Source: Megalobrama amblycephala (lineage: Eukaryota; Chordata; Actinopteri; Cypriniformes; Xenocyprididae). From it: DNA of 64,000 nucleotides. This document shows, piece by piece, positions 33,991 to 46,780 of this stretch. The translations under genes and the position numbers were made by a program. Within the stretch, counting starts at the first letter, position 1. Each line of letters opens with the position of its first letter. Under the pieces are notes generated by a model, which ran no database searches, was not told where the DNA came from, and saw nothing but the letters and a program-made list of their open reading frames with translations. The stretch is taken from assembly GCF_018812025.1 (NCBI RefSeq), contig NC_063054.1:34403396-34467395 (forward strand). The letters run 5' to 3'.

Positions 33991-36252
33991 ATATGGATTA
34001 ACAAAATATGAAAAAACATTTATTGTTACAAAATATGATAGCCTATAAAAAGATAAAGAGTAATCCTAAACCACTTCAACATTCATTGTATGAAAATTAT
34101 TTCAAACAATTTGTACAAAATTGTGCCCATCCCTCAGTTGCAGCATCACTTCCATTTTAGACTGGTTTAAAAATAACATATGTGAGCCTTTAACACAGAT
34201 AAACATGTTCGCATATGATCAAGCACATGCACATGGCTTCTTTGTGTTTTCACACATGAAAAATTGCCCATCTACTTATTATAATCCAGACTCTGCCAGC
34301 ATTTATAAGAGGAAAAATTAGTGTTTATTTACAAGACCCACAAGGAAAAACACAAGTTTACAGGAAAACTTGCACTCTTCCAGATGGTTATGAGCTCCGT
34401 CCAACTATCCTGAGTTTTCTTAACGGCTAAAATTGTACAGCTCCAAGGCCTCATGATTTTAATTAATCTAATCACCAGTTTTATTGAGCTTTATTGCTGA
34501 TAGCAGTGCAGGACAGGATATGAGAAAACAATGAACCAGCACCGGTTTAGCTTTAACGCCGCATTAGCGACTATGCTAACCTCGTTTTCCGTTATTTGCA
34601 GTGTCTTCTTTATCTTGTCGTCATCCTCCACAGACGTCCACATGTAATAACTCTGGAGACCCGAGGTTGTGAGTAGCGTTATTAGTTTCTCTCTTTGTAC
34701 GTGTGGGAACAGATTAAGCTGTTAGTAAAATAAGCCACTTTTGGCCGTTCTGCTGTTCTGCAACAAATTCAGGATTTATTGCGCTTTGGCTAGCTGTTTT
34801 ATATTGGAGTCAGCTAAACAAGACAGAAGTGTGGAATGAGGTTTACTAGGGCTGTTGTTCAGTATTGTGGCTTTTGACCAAAAAGAGTACACAGCATGTG
34901 CTCAGAAGTAATCATGAAATATAAAGACCTCTCTTAATATTACCTAATCAATAAGACTGAGGAAGAAAGAATGGAAAAAAGACGTTCCAAATTAGCCATT
35001 AACAAAACAAATGTCATGAAGTGAAATGACTTGACGAGCACATTTTCAATTAAAACAAGCTGTGATTACATAGAAGTAAATAAAAACATACATAAAAACA
35101 GTGCCCGCCCACTTTTTCAGTGGTGCTGGTTCCAGAAGTATTTTTCCCACTCATTTCTCCCATAGGGATTTTCAGGAAGTCTTCGTTAAAGTGTTATAAG
35201 CTATGAACCAAGACAATCAGCTACGAGGTGAATCACAACATTACAAACTTTGATTTGAAGCAAAAAAAACAAGTATTTGAAAATCGGACAAAAAGACAAA
35301 GGTGTTAATTAAGGTATTAATTAAAAACAATTGAGAAACTACTCATTTACAAACACTGATTACAAATATAAAAACAATATATTTTAAGTTTATTGCAAAA
35401 TATGCATAAATTTTGCAGTGCTTCCTGGGAGTGGGCGGGTCTAAATAGAGATCTTTTGTTGTGTTTTGTTTGTTTTGACTGATTGGTGGAATTTTCGGTA
35501 CAGAATCATGGGTAATGTAGTTTTCACTATAAATTCGTTGAGATAATGTGGGCTGACAGATTCAAAAGAATCAAATACTATCAATTAACAACCTTGTATT
35601 ATCTGTATTTAAAGTTTTATAAGTTATCATTAAAAATCATCATAATTTCTCACCGTCATCTCTTCTGCCACAGAACGTATGAAAACAAAAGTCAAACATC
35701 CTCCTAACAGGCACACTATTCATCACTAATTTGCTTTAGTTGTCACTCTCTTCTCCATGTTAGGCTGTGTCTGTATATTTCCCATGATATAAGATAACAA
35801 TAATAATTCCAGAAATAACACTAGTTTGGTGACAGAGATCAGCCCACTATTCACAACACATGACTGCATTAATACAGCAAATGAGATCTTGAATTCATTC
35901 CTTGTAATTACACTAAACTAAATCACACACATATATAAGCACACACAAATAGAGCAGAGTACAGTACCCGCTACTGACACCACTGCCATAATTGCATCGC
36001 ACGTTAAAAGCAGTGCATTAATTATTCATGGCTTATAACAGATTGGCACCATTACATAGACGCCTCTAACATTGTAGATTCACGCTAGACACGTGGATCA
36101 CATCTGTGCGTTGCCTTGCCATATTCTCTACATGCAATGCACTGAAAAGCAGAACAGAAAAATGAGTATTAGATTTTGCTTTGAATCACTGCAAATATTG
36201 GGAGCATTGACGCCATATTTGAGGTGAAGTGCATTGTTGATGGAGACATTCG
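33991..36252. other. Unassigned intron-like stretch
   Basis: 2.3 kb with no clear repeat. 34380-34740 is GC-richer and repeat-free, with an acceptor-like CCGTTATTTGCAG on the plus strand (near 34600), but no open frame or partner donor convinces me of an exon. The remainder is AT-rich. Confidence 0.4.
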
Positions 36253-36637
36253 GCTAGTGCTGGATAGATTACTTACAAATTGTAGTCAATTACTGATTCC
36301 AAATTACATGACAAAAATTGTAGTTAGTAGCGTAATCCATTACATTACACATTTAAGGTAATATAATATGATTAATTTTAGATTACTTTTGACTTAACTT
36401 GTTTAACACATTGATATAAAAAGGATAATCTTGTACCATTTTGATATAAAAATACAAAGAGAAAGACTATCAATGAATTATAAATAATTTACTGCCATTG
36501 TGAGAATAACATGTAATCAATAAAAAAGTAACTGTAGTCTGATTACGAGTAATTTAAATGTAATGTAATCTAATTACAAGTAGTTAATTTTTGGAATCTG
36601 ATCATGTAATCCAGATTACATGTAATCAGCTACTGCA
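36253..36637. mobile_element. hAT-like MITE, right end truncated
   Basis: AGTGCTGGATAGATTACTTAC at the left, internal TGTAATCCATTACATTACAC, and a right part with GTAATCCAGATTACATGTAA match a common cyprinid element that normally ends in an inverted GCACTG terminus. Here the right end stops at CAGCTACTGC, so the terminal repeat has been lost or altered. Family recalled from memory. Confidence 0.65.
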
Positions 36638-36963
36638 TTAAGTTATTTTGGCCAAATGAGCCATCTATTTTATACGATTGCCTATTTCACTGCATCTTAT
36701 CTGTGATTGAATACTTTTTTACTAATACTAATTTATCTTCCAAGATTTCTATCAAGCATGAAGTGTAAATCTGATGGGCAGCACTTCTGGCTTACTTTCA
36801 GTCTGCTGTGCACGCGAATCAACATTCACATGTGATCCGCTGTTGATCCACTGTCCTCTGTGTAAACACACAGTATATTTGCAGCTTCATATGGGAGACA
36901 CGCAGTGTAAAAACTGCTCTAGATGGGCAGCTTTAACCATAATATAATTGGCTCATAACACTC
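36638..36963. other. Unassigned stretch
   Basis: About 325 bp of unique-looking sequence with no feature. Confidence 0.4.
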
Positions 36964-37085
36964 ATAATGGCTGCTGAAAACCTAGCTTTGCCATCACATG
37001 AATAACTTACTTTTTACATATTTTATAACAGAAAACATTCATTTTAAATGGTAGTAATATTTTAAAATATTACTAGTATTAAAAT
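36964..37085 (+). mobile_element. Degenerate family A fragment
   Basis: ATGGCTGCTGAAAACCTAGC, TTTGCCATCACATGAATAAC and AGAAAACATTCATTTTAAAT line up in order with the family A right half, at lower similarity than other copies. It is an older insertion. Confidence 0.55.
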
Positions 37086-38439
37086 TTATATTTTTCATTT
37101 ACTCTGTACAGTATATTACTATATATGATGCTTTATTATTATTTTTATTCATTAATTATTTACTATACAGTTGGTATTTTTTATATTACATATATTATAG
37201 ACTATTTTATTTATATATATTTCTTTATATAAGGGTCAATGACGTGACGGGTCATTTTTTTTTGCCCAAAGGCCTTAATAATAATAAGTAGAAGTCGTTG
37301 CTTTGTTATAAGAAAGAATGTCCAGAAAAATTTATTTCATTGATGTCATAGCTAGCTAGCTAGATATAAGCCTGTTAGCATTTTTTGAAAATATCGTCAT
37401 TCGGTATAACCAAAAGTGTAATTTAGTAAAACCTAAATTTTGGTAAAAAAAAAAAGACAAAAGCAGTGTTTTAATTGATTATAAAAACCACATAATCTCA
37501 TTGTTAACTCTTAATAAAACTTCAAAAATAATTATATCTCCATTATGTTTTTTTACACTTTATATAGATATAGAATTATGTAGAACTGTCTCTTTACGAC
37601 CACAACAAATGGGACACTTTCCAGACGCACATTCCCAGGCGCAAGTCAGACGAGCGTGGAAAAGGTAGGTGACTACGAGGGAGCTTCAGTTGAACAACAG
37701 TGAACTGCGGTCAGATGAGATGTTGTCAGGCTATGTCGGTAAAACTCAGAAAAATGAACATGCCTGTCCAATCAGCCGTTATACTGTGCTCGTGGCGCGC
37801 ACTCAAGAATTGCATGTGCAAATGCGCCGGCGCGCGCTGCATAATTACTTTATCATAGCTTAAATAAAGCGCAAAAGAAACTACGAGCAATGACCGTCGT
37901 TGTTCTGTTGTAAGTTAAGTCAAGAAATTACCAAACATGCGATTAAAGCTGCCTCAAAACTGTGCATGCATTTATTTGTTGACATGGTTTTAAATTGTTA
38001 TCCAATTTGTTGGCCTTAAAACGTCTTAAAAATGCACATATTTAGACCAGGGAAATCTAAATTTTCGCCCGTACCCCCCTAGAAAACTACATTTTCTGAC
38101 CTCAGTAATTATGAAACCCTGCGTACGGCCCGGCTTATTCTATCTAATGAAATCTGAGGTAAATGTGCATTTCTCCAAATGTGCGCACTTTTGTATGTGT
38201 ATGCACTGAGATCAAAAATAAATGGGACCAAGCGCGATTGAATGTAAAGGTTTGTGTCTCGTTATTCTATTAATAACTACCGATTGATTTTGCATTTCTA
38301 TCAGAAATGAAGAATTATTAGTGTCATTGTAAATAGTGGTACAAATATCTAAGCTATCTCAAGGTTAAATCTGAAGATTTTTTACCAATTTATATACACC
38401 AAAAATAGTATATAGCTCCACTGTGGTTTTTAACAAATT
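37086..38439. other. Unassigned stretch, partly repeat-like
   Basis: 37100-37240 is A/T-rich. 37225-37300 (GGGTCAATGACGTGACGGG) and 37610-38130 look like pieces of older DNA transposons (GGCGCGCACTC, CGCCGGCGCGCGC), but no termini were found. The 64-residue frame at 37669-37863 has no known domain. Confidence 0.35.
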
Positions 38440-38499
38440 TAAAAATAAATAAATAAATAAATAAAATATCCCCCCTCTGGTTTTTTCACAAATCGCACC

Positions 38500-38561
<62 letters not shown>
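38440..38561. repeat. (AATA)n and (TA)n microsatellites
   Basis: An AATA run at 38440-38468 and a TA run of about 29 units at 38503-38561, separated by about 35 bp of sequence. Confidence 0.95.
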
Positions 38562-38564
<3 letters not shown>

Positions 38565-39102
38565 AAATAATTGGCTAGTATAATGCAATGAGGAGGCCCA
38601 TGCATAATGCATACAGTCAGCATACATAATTCTATATGTTTCGTAGTTTCATAAACGCATGTGAATCAGGGCAAAAGAAATCCAGTTAATATAAGAGAGC
38701 GAGATCTACAGGAAGAGCAGCCAATATAGAATTGACTGACATTTCAATTGTGATAGTGTAATGCTTTTAATAGGGCCATGGAGGCAGAACAAGACAGGCG
38801 AGTGTTTTATATTTTTGGACAGAGGTGAGTGCAGGTTCCTGACGGGGAGCCTGATGATTAGAAGCGATGTTCAGCTGCACGCGTGAATGCTGTTAGTGAA
38901 GGAATGATTGGAAAAAAGACAGAAACAGAGAAGAGAGGATATCAGTGCTGTACAGTATGTCAACGTGTACAATTTAAAAAATAAAAGATACTAAATAAAA
39001 CAGTAAAGCAGCAATGGGACTAATTAACCCAAAATAAAACTCTTAAAGTTGGTCAAAAGCAAAACACATGCAGAAGTTCAGGTAATGGCCACCATATCAA
39101 GA
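38562..39102. other. Unassigned stretch
   Basis: About 540 bp with no repeat or coding feature recognised. Confidence 0.4.
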
Positions 39103-39245
39103 TCAAATCAAAGAAAGAGTGATGGCAAGGATGAGGAGAGAGAAAGTAAGATGGGCCACAGGAGAGAGAAAAACAGGAATATATGAACAGGAAGTGTGAG
39201 ACAGGCAGCAAGAGAGTGAGACAGAGCAGTGAGAAGACAAAACAG
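39103..39245. repeat. Purine-rich degenerate repeat (GAGA/GACAG)
   Basis: Loose repetition of GTGAGACAG and GAGAGA words on the plus strand. The same vocabulary returns at 40505-40720. Confidence 0.6.
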
Positions 39246-39260
39246 CAGTGGATATCAGTG

Positions 39261-39542
39261 GTCTGATTCTCAAACGAATGACTCTAACGAGTCGATTCTT
39301 TTCAGTGAGCAAACAAAAACATACAACAAAACCAGTACAGTACAATTACAGAACGAAATGCCTCTCATGAGTTATTTTATGTGAATCAAATACATCTGGC
39401 ACGATTAATGTAGTCTGATTCCTGAGTGAATGACTCTAACGCAGTGGTTCTTTTTAGTGAATCAAACAAATACAGCACAACCAGTCAAGTACAAACGATT
39501 CCCAAACAAATAGACTTTAATTCATTGGTTCTTTTCAGTGAA

Positions 39543-39585
<43 letters not shown>

Positions 39586-39998
39586 CAACCAGTGCAGTCC
39601 AATTGCAGAACGAAATAACTCAAATATGTAAGTTATTTTATCTGAACCAAATACATCCAGCATGATTAATGTAGCCTGATACCTAAATGAATGACTCTAA
39701 CGAAATGGTTCTTTTCAGTGAATCAAACACACACAGCACAACCAGTCTTTAAACACTTTAATGAGTCGTTTTTTCCCCCAGTGAATTAAAAAAATCATAG
39801 ATTGAAATCAGTGCAGTCCAATTACAGAACAAAACGACTCAAATAAGTCAGTTATTTTATGTGAATCAAATGCTTACAGAGCAAATGAATGAATGACTCT
39901 AATGAATTGGTTATGTTCAGTGAATCAAACAAATACAGTCCAGTACAACCGATTCCCAAACAAATGACAGGTGATTTGATTTGATCTGATAATGAGCT
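39261..39998. repeat. Degenerate tandem repeat with AATGACTCTAACGA / TCTTTTCAGTGAATCAA units
   Basis: Units start with GAATGACTCTAACGA at about 39274, 39428, 39688 and 39890. They carry TTCTTTTCAGTGAATCAAAC, a CAGT.CAGT.CAATTACAGAACGAAA block and GTTATTTTATGTGAATCAAA in the same order. Unit length varies (about 150-265 bp) through deletions and the inserted CA tract. The function, if any, is unknown. Confidence 0.75.
39549..39584. repeat. (CA)n microsatellite
   Basis: About 18 CA units inside the second unit of the surrounding tandem repeat. Confidence 0.95.
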
Positions 39999-40069
39999 GG
40001 TTCTTTTCAACTCCACAACAACTCTATAAATGTATCCACTAACCTTTCAAAAACATCCAGTTGATTTCT

Positions 40070-40437
40070 AAAAGTTGTAACTTTCACACGTCGTGTCCGA
40101 CTCCGGTTTGAACAATGTAAGGCTGAACACAGTTACTGACAATCCTCATTTTGGCTGCGTGAGATACTCCAGCTTTGTTGTTGTTGAGCAACCGAAGCGC
40201 GAGCTGTTAAAGCTCCGCCCTCTTTCTGAAAGCGGGCCGGGAGCAGCAGCTCATTTGCATTTAAAGGGACGCACACAAAAATGCCGTGTTTTTGCTCACA
40301 CCCAAATAGGGGCAAATTTGACAAGCTATAATAAACGATCTGTGGGGTATTTTGAGCTGAAACTTTACAGACACATTCTGGGGACACCAGAGACTTATAT
40401 TACATCTTGTAAAAGAGGCATTATAGGTCCCCTTTAA
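40070..40437 (-). mobile_element. Family C TTAA MITE, copy 2
   Basis: Reverse-orientation copy of the element at 25612-26025, ending on the plus strand GGTCCCCTTTAA with TTAA at 40434-40437. It retains the CAAATGAGCTGCTGCTCCC and CAAAATGAGGATTGTCAG blocks. The other end stops near 40070 at GTTGTAAC, close to where copy 1 also loses similarity, so that may be near the true terminus. Frames of 80-190 residues crossing it are repeat-derived. Confidence 0.85.
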
Positions 40438-40504
40438 GGAACTCAGAGTCATTGACAGAAATCGGAACCGGAACTGAAAAAAAAACTTTTCGAATTCCAT
40501 GGCC

Positions 40505-40800
40505 AAGATAGAAAAAGTGAGACAGGCAATGCAACACACAGGCAGACTGAGAGAGAGATACAGATAATGAGAGTCAGACTGTTGAGAGTGACAGAGACAA
40601 TATTTGAGAGAGACAGGCAGGGCACTGAGAGAATAAAACAGGCATGAGAGAGTGAGACAGACAACAAAGGAGTAAGACAGTGAAACAAGCAGTGAGAGAG
40701 TGAGACAGACAGACGGGTCGAACCTCAATACTTGACACTCCGGCTCTGTCAGTGCTGCTCCTGTCATCTGATGCTTTTTTTCTCCGTCTCTCTCTCTCTC
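40505..40800. repeat. Purine-rich degenerate repeat
   Basis: Repeated GTGAGACAGGCA, GAGAGAGTGAGACAGAC and related words to about 40715, then a CTCTCTCTC run at 40780-40800. It may be a continuation of the tract at 39103-39245, now separated by other repeats. Confidence 0.6.
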
Positions 40801-41706
40801 AGATGCTGAGGGATTGTGAAAGGGAAGCACAGAGCGCTATAGTTTTTTAGGAAAAGAAGCCCTTGAAACCGCTCCCATCAAAGCACAGAATCCTGACGAT
40901 TGGAGTCAACGATGTTCTTCAACAGACTCACACTACTGGAGCGCGGCAGAGCGCAGCTTGATGAGTCCTGTGCATTGCGCTTCCCGCGAGCGAAAAACCC
41001 AAACAAGAGCTACACGTTAAAAAATCCAGCAAAAGATTTATTGAAACACACACACACACGCGCTCGTGATTCACTACTGCCAGCTACGCCAGGACAACAC
41101 AAGGCATCGTGAGTGAATTTTAAATAATCGCAGAGCCTGTCGGTACTGAAACAGCCAGGGGCGGCCGATGAACACTATCTTTAATTCCCCGTCTCAAGCT
41201 GAGGTAAGCTGTACTCTTTGGAGAGAGAGAGAAAGAGAAAAATCCACCAATAAAATAGAGGTGTAGGCAATTCCGATCATTCACACTGTAGCTCTGACAG
41301 CCCCGCGATTCACTCCGCATGTCTATTTTTAGAAGAACTTCGAAAAGGCCATGGAGCAGGAACAACTTAATTGAAGCGTGAGAGGAAAAATAAACTATGC
41401 GGTACGGTACAAAAACAGAATAAGAACGAGAGGGAGGGAGGGAGAAAGAGAAGTCCGCACCGGACAAACACAGCAATATAAAGCCCAACATCACCTGCCT
41501 CCTTTTATTTACTAAGACTACGGCTGTCAATTTAATGCATTCATTCTGTGGGATTAATTATTAGGAAACCTGATGCGATTAATCATGCTTATTTGATACA
41601 TTTCATAAGGAATTTTTTTGCCAACTGAAGCATCTCAAGCTTAAAGCATTTTCTTTGTCAAAAAATGGAAACGTTTCTAATGCATTTAATACTTCTACAT
41701 CTCATT

Positions 41707-41712
<6 letters not shown>
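40801..41712. other. Unassigned stretch, partly GC-rich
   Basis: 40860-41170 is GC-richer and repeat-poor (GGAGCGCGGCAGAGCGCAGC), includes CACACACACACG near 41047, and has a donor-like ATC|GTGAGT at 41108. No frame or acceptor completes an exon. It could be regulatory or an unrecognised non-coding exon. A GA-run lies at 41221-41239. Confidence 0.35.

Positions 41713-41797
<85 letters not shown>
41713..41797. repeat. (TA)n(CA)n microsatellite
   Basis: About 32 TA units followed by about 10 CA units. Confidence 0.96.
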
Positions 41798-41870
41798 TAC
41801 ATAACCACTTTGTGGTCTGTTTGTTTGTACCTTTTATTCAACAAGGATGCAATAAATTGAGAGTAAAGAC

Positions 41871-41871
<1 letters not shown>

Positions 41872-41911
<40 letters not shown>
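41872..41911. repeat. (TA)n microsatellite
   Basis: About 20 TA units ending next to a Tc1-like terminus. Confidence 0.95.
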
Positions 41912-41913
<2 letters not shown>

Positions 41914-41919
41914 CACACA

Positions 41920-42255
41920 CACTGCCCTCCAAAAGTTTGGAAACGCCCTAGAAAAGTGGGGATTTGGACAATATTGGCATGAATCCTTTTTAATTTGTGA
42001 TAATTTTGCACTGATAAGGGACAACACAAACTACGAAAACATATTTTATTATATAAACAGTTTATACAAAGAAAAAACTTAAATTTTCGATTCATCAAAA
42101 TGTCCACCATTAGCAGCTATCTGACCTAAACTGGGTTCTAATTGGTTCATTGCATTCTAAACTTAATTGGCAATCAATTGTTGAAGTTGTCAATCAGTTT
42201 GTGCTGACCCAAAAATCTTTTACAAACCTGGGCCAAGTTTAAACCAGTAACCAGG
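41920..42255 (+). mobile_element. Tc1-like left-end fragment
   Basis: CACTGCCCTCCAAAAGTTTGG then AAACGCCCTAGAAAAGTGG and GACAATATTGGCATGAATCC match a Tc1-type terminal inverted repeat I recognise from fish. The right end and any transposase are absent. It sits between AT/CA tracts on its left and unique sequence on its right. Confidence 0.55.
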
Positions 42256-42658
<403 letters not shown>

Positions 42659-43906
42659 GTCTGCTTTTACATCCTTTTTGGATTGATTCACACACATATT
42701 CATGACCCAATAGGGTCATTCTAATCAAAATAGCACCAGACACTTTAGAGAGACCCATTACGGGACTTTAGGAGTGCAATAAATTTCATTGACTTCCTGT
42801 CAAGCAAGATTCCACTTCCAAATAGTGAAAGACAGAAAGAAGGGGCTTGTTTAAACCCATATCATCTCTTGTGAGCCACACTGGTGCTGTGGGGTTTGTG
42901 TTGTGTTGGTTACTCACCCTCCATAAACAACTAAATGAACCAAAGTGACGTTTGACAGACACACTAACACACACCCCGATTGCTGGCCTGAAAATCATCA
43001 AATTCTGACATTGACTGAATGTGCAAACAGGGACAGTCTGCAGTTGCGTAACGCGCTGACATCAGTATTGAACATGTAGATATTCAGCTCTTCCCAAGGC
43101 ACAGGGGACAGCTGCATTTCAGAGATTATCCTATATGGAAAAATAAACTGCATTATAAAACTGATTGGTCCAGTTGTAAAATGTGATTGGATGAGTCACG
43201 CGAGAGGACGTCGTAAACCAGAGGATATACACGGACTTGTGAGTGCGCATCAGTTCTATACTGATTCTATACACATGTGGCAAGTTACTTGGTGGAAGAA
43301 AAGCTTAGTGTGATTTTTATTTTTAATAAATGTATTTATTGGTGGCTTTTAACATAATAGCTGTGCAAGACAGTGATTTTACCATAGCTAAAGAAAGTGT
43401 TCACCCAAAAACAGTCAACATTTACTTACTATCATGCTGTTTTGTGCCTCCTCAGACAAATCTGTACAGAATAGCCCATAGTAACAGTTGCATCACTGAT
43501 GTTGCGCACACACTATGTTGGCAGAAAAACAGTGGTAACAAGTTAAGGAAAACTGAATAAAGAAAAAAAATATGTTGTTGTGTTTTTGGATGTCAGAATC
43601 GGAGTGCAAAAACATGGACTTCATTTTTATAGAATACCGTCATCATAAATGCTCTTTGATGCTAAATGCAGACGTTTATGGCTGCAAGCCATTAATTCTG
43701 ATTTCACTTCTCAGAATTATGAGATATAAACTCAGAACTGTAAAAAAAATAGTCAGAATTGTGAGAGATAAACACACAACTGCCTTTTATTATTCCATGG
43801 CTTCTATAGACTGCTACTGCAGAACTGTCACGACAGGTAGGCTCCGCCCACAAAACACCCCATCACTGTTTACAAACACCAAAATGGTCTATGAGTTACA
43901 TCACCC
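42659..43906. other. Unassigned stretch
   Basis: 43580-43830 carries TCAGAATTGTGAGA.ATAAAC phrases typical of another degenerate cyprinid repeat. The frame at 43572-43922 overlaps it and shows no domain. 42720-43300 is unremarkable. Confidence 0.35.
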
Positions 43907-44211
43907 TGCTGTTCTTACTTAGAGTTTTTGTCTTGTTTCTAAATAATCTTATTTCAAAATAATCTTATTTCAAACCAAGAATAAGCTATATAATCTTGTT
44001 TTCAGTTTGGACTAAGATTATTTTGCTTACCCCATTGGCAGATTATTTTGCTTGTTTTAATGAAAAACCTGCTTAATTTTGATTTATTTTTCCTGAAAAC
44101 AAGAAAATAATTTGTACTTGTCAAGAAAATGCTTCTTGATTTAAGAACTTTAAGATATTTTGACTAAAAACAAGACACAAATTCTAAGTAAGAACAGCAT
44201 TTTTTGCAGTG
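43907..44211. mobile_element. MITE with ~35-bp TIRs (TGCTGTTCTTACTTAGA)
   Basis: The left TGCTGTTCTTACTTAGAG, followed by TTTTGTCTTGTTTCTA, is mirrored on the right by TAAAAACAAGACACAAATTC and TAAGTAAGAACAGCA (to 44199), then TTTTTTGCAGTG. About 300 bp; non-coding. Internal direct repeats AATAATCTTATTTCAAA at 43942 and 43959. Confidence 0.8.
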
Positions 44212-45864
44212 CAAGTATTTGTTTTGTACTACTTTTTTATATTTTTTTGGAGTTAGACAGCACGAATCACCATTCTGCAAAATCAGACATGTTTAGAACG
44301 ACATAAGGGTGATTAAATAATGACAGAAGTTTCATTTTTGGGTGAACCGTTACTTTAAACTGTAATACTCTATTAAGTTCACACCAGCATTAGATCTTTT
44401 TTTAATTTTCCATTTGGTCTGAGCATTTCTGAGCAAAACAATTTGTATAAGCCTCCCAAGAATTCTTGCTTTGTTGTTGTTTTTTAATGTTCATGATACA
44501 AAATCATGCTGTGCGTTTTCAAAGGACTCATGCAGAAGGGCACGCATCGGTTATTGGAACACATCAAGACAAAATGAGGTGTGTATTTTGAAATCTCTGC
44601 AATTGGCATACCTTATTAATATTTATAAATATCACCGAAATAAATAAATAACATTTTAGATGCGAGAATGCTACGAAATAAAATTGCTTGAGAAAACAAA
44701 AAGAAACTCTGCAGACATGTTCCAATGGGCAAATGCAAACTTATAGTTATTTAAGGGAAAGATCTGCAAATAGCAGTCAAAGAGATCAAACTCTCTCCCC
44801 GATGTGAGAATCTGTCATCACCTCCCACTCTCATCAGAACACATTCAGAGACAATGCAAAGAAAACAAACAGACATGCAGATTCTTACACGCTTTAAAGA
44901 GACATTCATTTATTATAAGTAATGTATGGTGATATATATATATACACATATATAATGTATATATATATCATCATACATATATAATGCATATATTTAATAG
45001 CATTGTCATTATGCTTTCTGAATTGTGTATCTCGATATGAGCGAGAGGAAGAGAGGAAACAAAGCATTATTCTCTCTTCTAAAATAGCTTAATTGTCACT
45101 TCAAGGCAAACATTTGTTCTGCATTGAGACAAATCTTTCATGAGCGACAACAAAAGAGTCTCGGGCCACTCGAACCGCCCAACCGGTAGTTCCAGCGACA
45201 TAAAAAAGACCTTTATGCTTTCAGATTCCCAAATTACGTTTGATTCCAACTGCCAGTGCGGTGTGTAACACAGCTAATGACTGCAGCAACACATCTTGAA
45301 AATGTGTGCCCGGTGACAGCACAAAGTACTCTAAAATGTAAAACTGCTGTAAAATGTCCATGTGCTGTAACATACTCGACCGAGAGTCAGTTCATAGGCC
45401 ATTTGGTCAAATCACACTGGACGTGGCTGTCTGCTTCAGTTAGTTGAGCTGAAACAACTAATAATACCTATTCACAGTGCTGGGAAATCAACTAAAAGCT
45501 GTGAATTTCTATGCACTACATTAACTGCCGTTTTCAAAATAACACTAGCAACAAGCTATATTTTAATATTTTAAGCGGCAGCCGACTCATTTTAGCAAGT
45601 TTGTTTGCATGTTTCATTTCAGTGCACCGATTCAAAACAATTGATTCACCAATCATAATTCAGCAGTGTTTCTAGAACTGTGGTACTGCGAATGTTTTTT
45701 CCATAGCTTCACCACTCACACTTTCTTCTGAATTCTAAATTAAACAAACACTGAAGACTAAATCTAAAACTCTGTATGCAAGCGGTGCCATATTTTCATA
45801 AGCAATCATACATATTATTTTTGCCTTTTAGTTGTTAAAGCAAGTACAAAACAAGGGTGAGCAA
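44212..45864. other. Unassigned stretch
   Basis: Contains a family B scrap (44293-44358) and an AT-palindromic patch at 44932-44998 (ATATATAATGTATATATAT). 44770-45200 is repeat-poor. No coding exon was recognised. Confidence 0.35.
44293..44358. mobile_element. Family B right-end scrap
   Basis: AGAACGACATAAGGGTGATT, then TTTCATTTTTGGGTGAACCG and TTACTTTAA match the last 65 bp of family B. Confidence 0.65.
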
Positions 45865-45891
45865 CCACATAGGCCCTGTTTATACCTGGTA

Positions 45892-46780
45892 TTAAAGGGA
45901 TAGTTCACCCAAAAATGAAAATTATCCCATGATTTACTCACCCTCAACCCATTTTCTTTCAGCCAAACACAATCGGAGTTAAATTAAAAAATATCCTGGC
46001 TCTTCCAAGCTTTATAATGATAGTGGATGGCGCTTCTGATTTTGAAGTCCAAAAAAGCGCATCCATTCATCATGAAAGTAATCCATACTCCAGGGGGTTC
46101 ATAGAGGCCTTCTGAAGCGAAGCAGTTGGTTTTTGTAAGAAAAATGTAAAATCTAGATAAACTAAAATAACTAGCTTCCGGCAGAAGGTCTACACAAATC
46201 AACTTACGCCAAAAGAGTAATCTCTGATCTGACGCATTGATGAACGTGAGAGCGCAGATGATAGAGCAAAACAAAACACTGGTCAGGAATTAGAAGTCTA
46301 AAACGAGAATTTTTAAAGAGAAATGTTTGAGAATTTCGATATAAGAGAAGAGGAGCTTGAGTTTGTTGCCCAGCCCTATTTGTTTAAACCGTGAGAGGCG
46401 TCTAAGCTTACGATACTCCAACATCCTACGTCATACGCCGCGTCAGGGGTTACTCTTTCGGCCCAAGTCGACTTGCATTTGCATCTGCCGGAAGCTAAAT
46501 ATGGATATTTTTCTTACATAAACCCATTGCTTCACTTCAGAAGGTCTTTATTAACCCCCTGGAGCCGTATGGATTACTTTTATGATGGATGGATGGATGC
46601 ACTTTTTTGGACTTCAAAATCGCCATTCACTACTATTATACAGCTTGGAAGAGGAAGGATATTTTTTAATATAACTCAGATTTTCTTTGTCTGCAAGAAG
46701 ACAGTCATATACAACTAGGATGCCTTGAGGGTGAGTAAATCATGGGCTAATTTTAATTTTTTGGCGAACTATCCCTTTAA
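45892..46780. mobile_element. Family B foldback, nested in family E
   Basis: Starts TTAAAGGGATAGTTCACCC and ends GCGAACTATCCCTTTAA. The arms include ATGATTTACTCACCCTC and its complement near 46730, AGTCCAAAAAAGCGCATCC, and CTAGCTTCCGGCAGA against TCTGCCGGAAGCTA. The unpaired middle is about 200 bp. It shares its right TTAA with the left TTAA of family D. Confidence 0.9.

Noticed and set aside
34590..34670. Possible exon after the acceptor-like CCGTTATTTGCAG on the plus strand
   Set aside because: The klhl29 gene is on the minus strand, no donor or frame completes the exon, and the acceptor motif alone is common by chance.
40093..40830. Overlapping 114- and 189-residue frames around 40.1-40.8 kb
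   Set aside because: They run across the family C element and purine-rich low-complexity sequence; the equivalent region at 25.6-26.0 kb gives similar chance frames.
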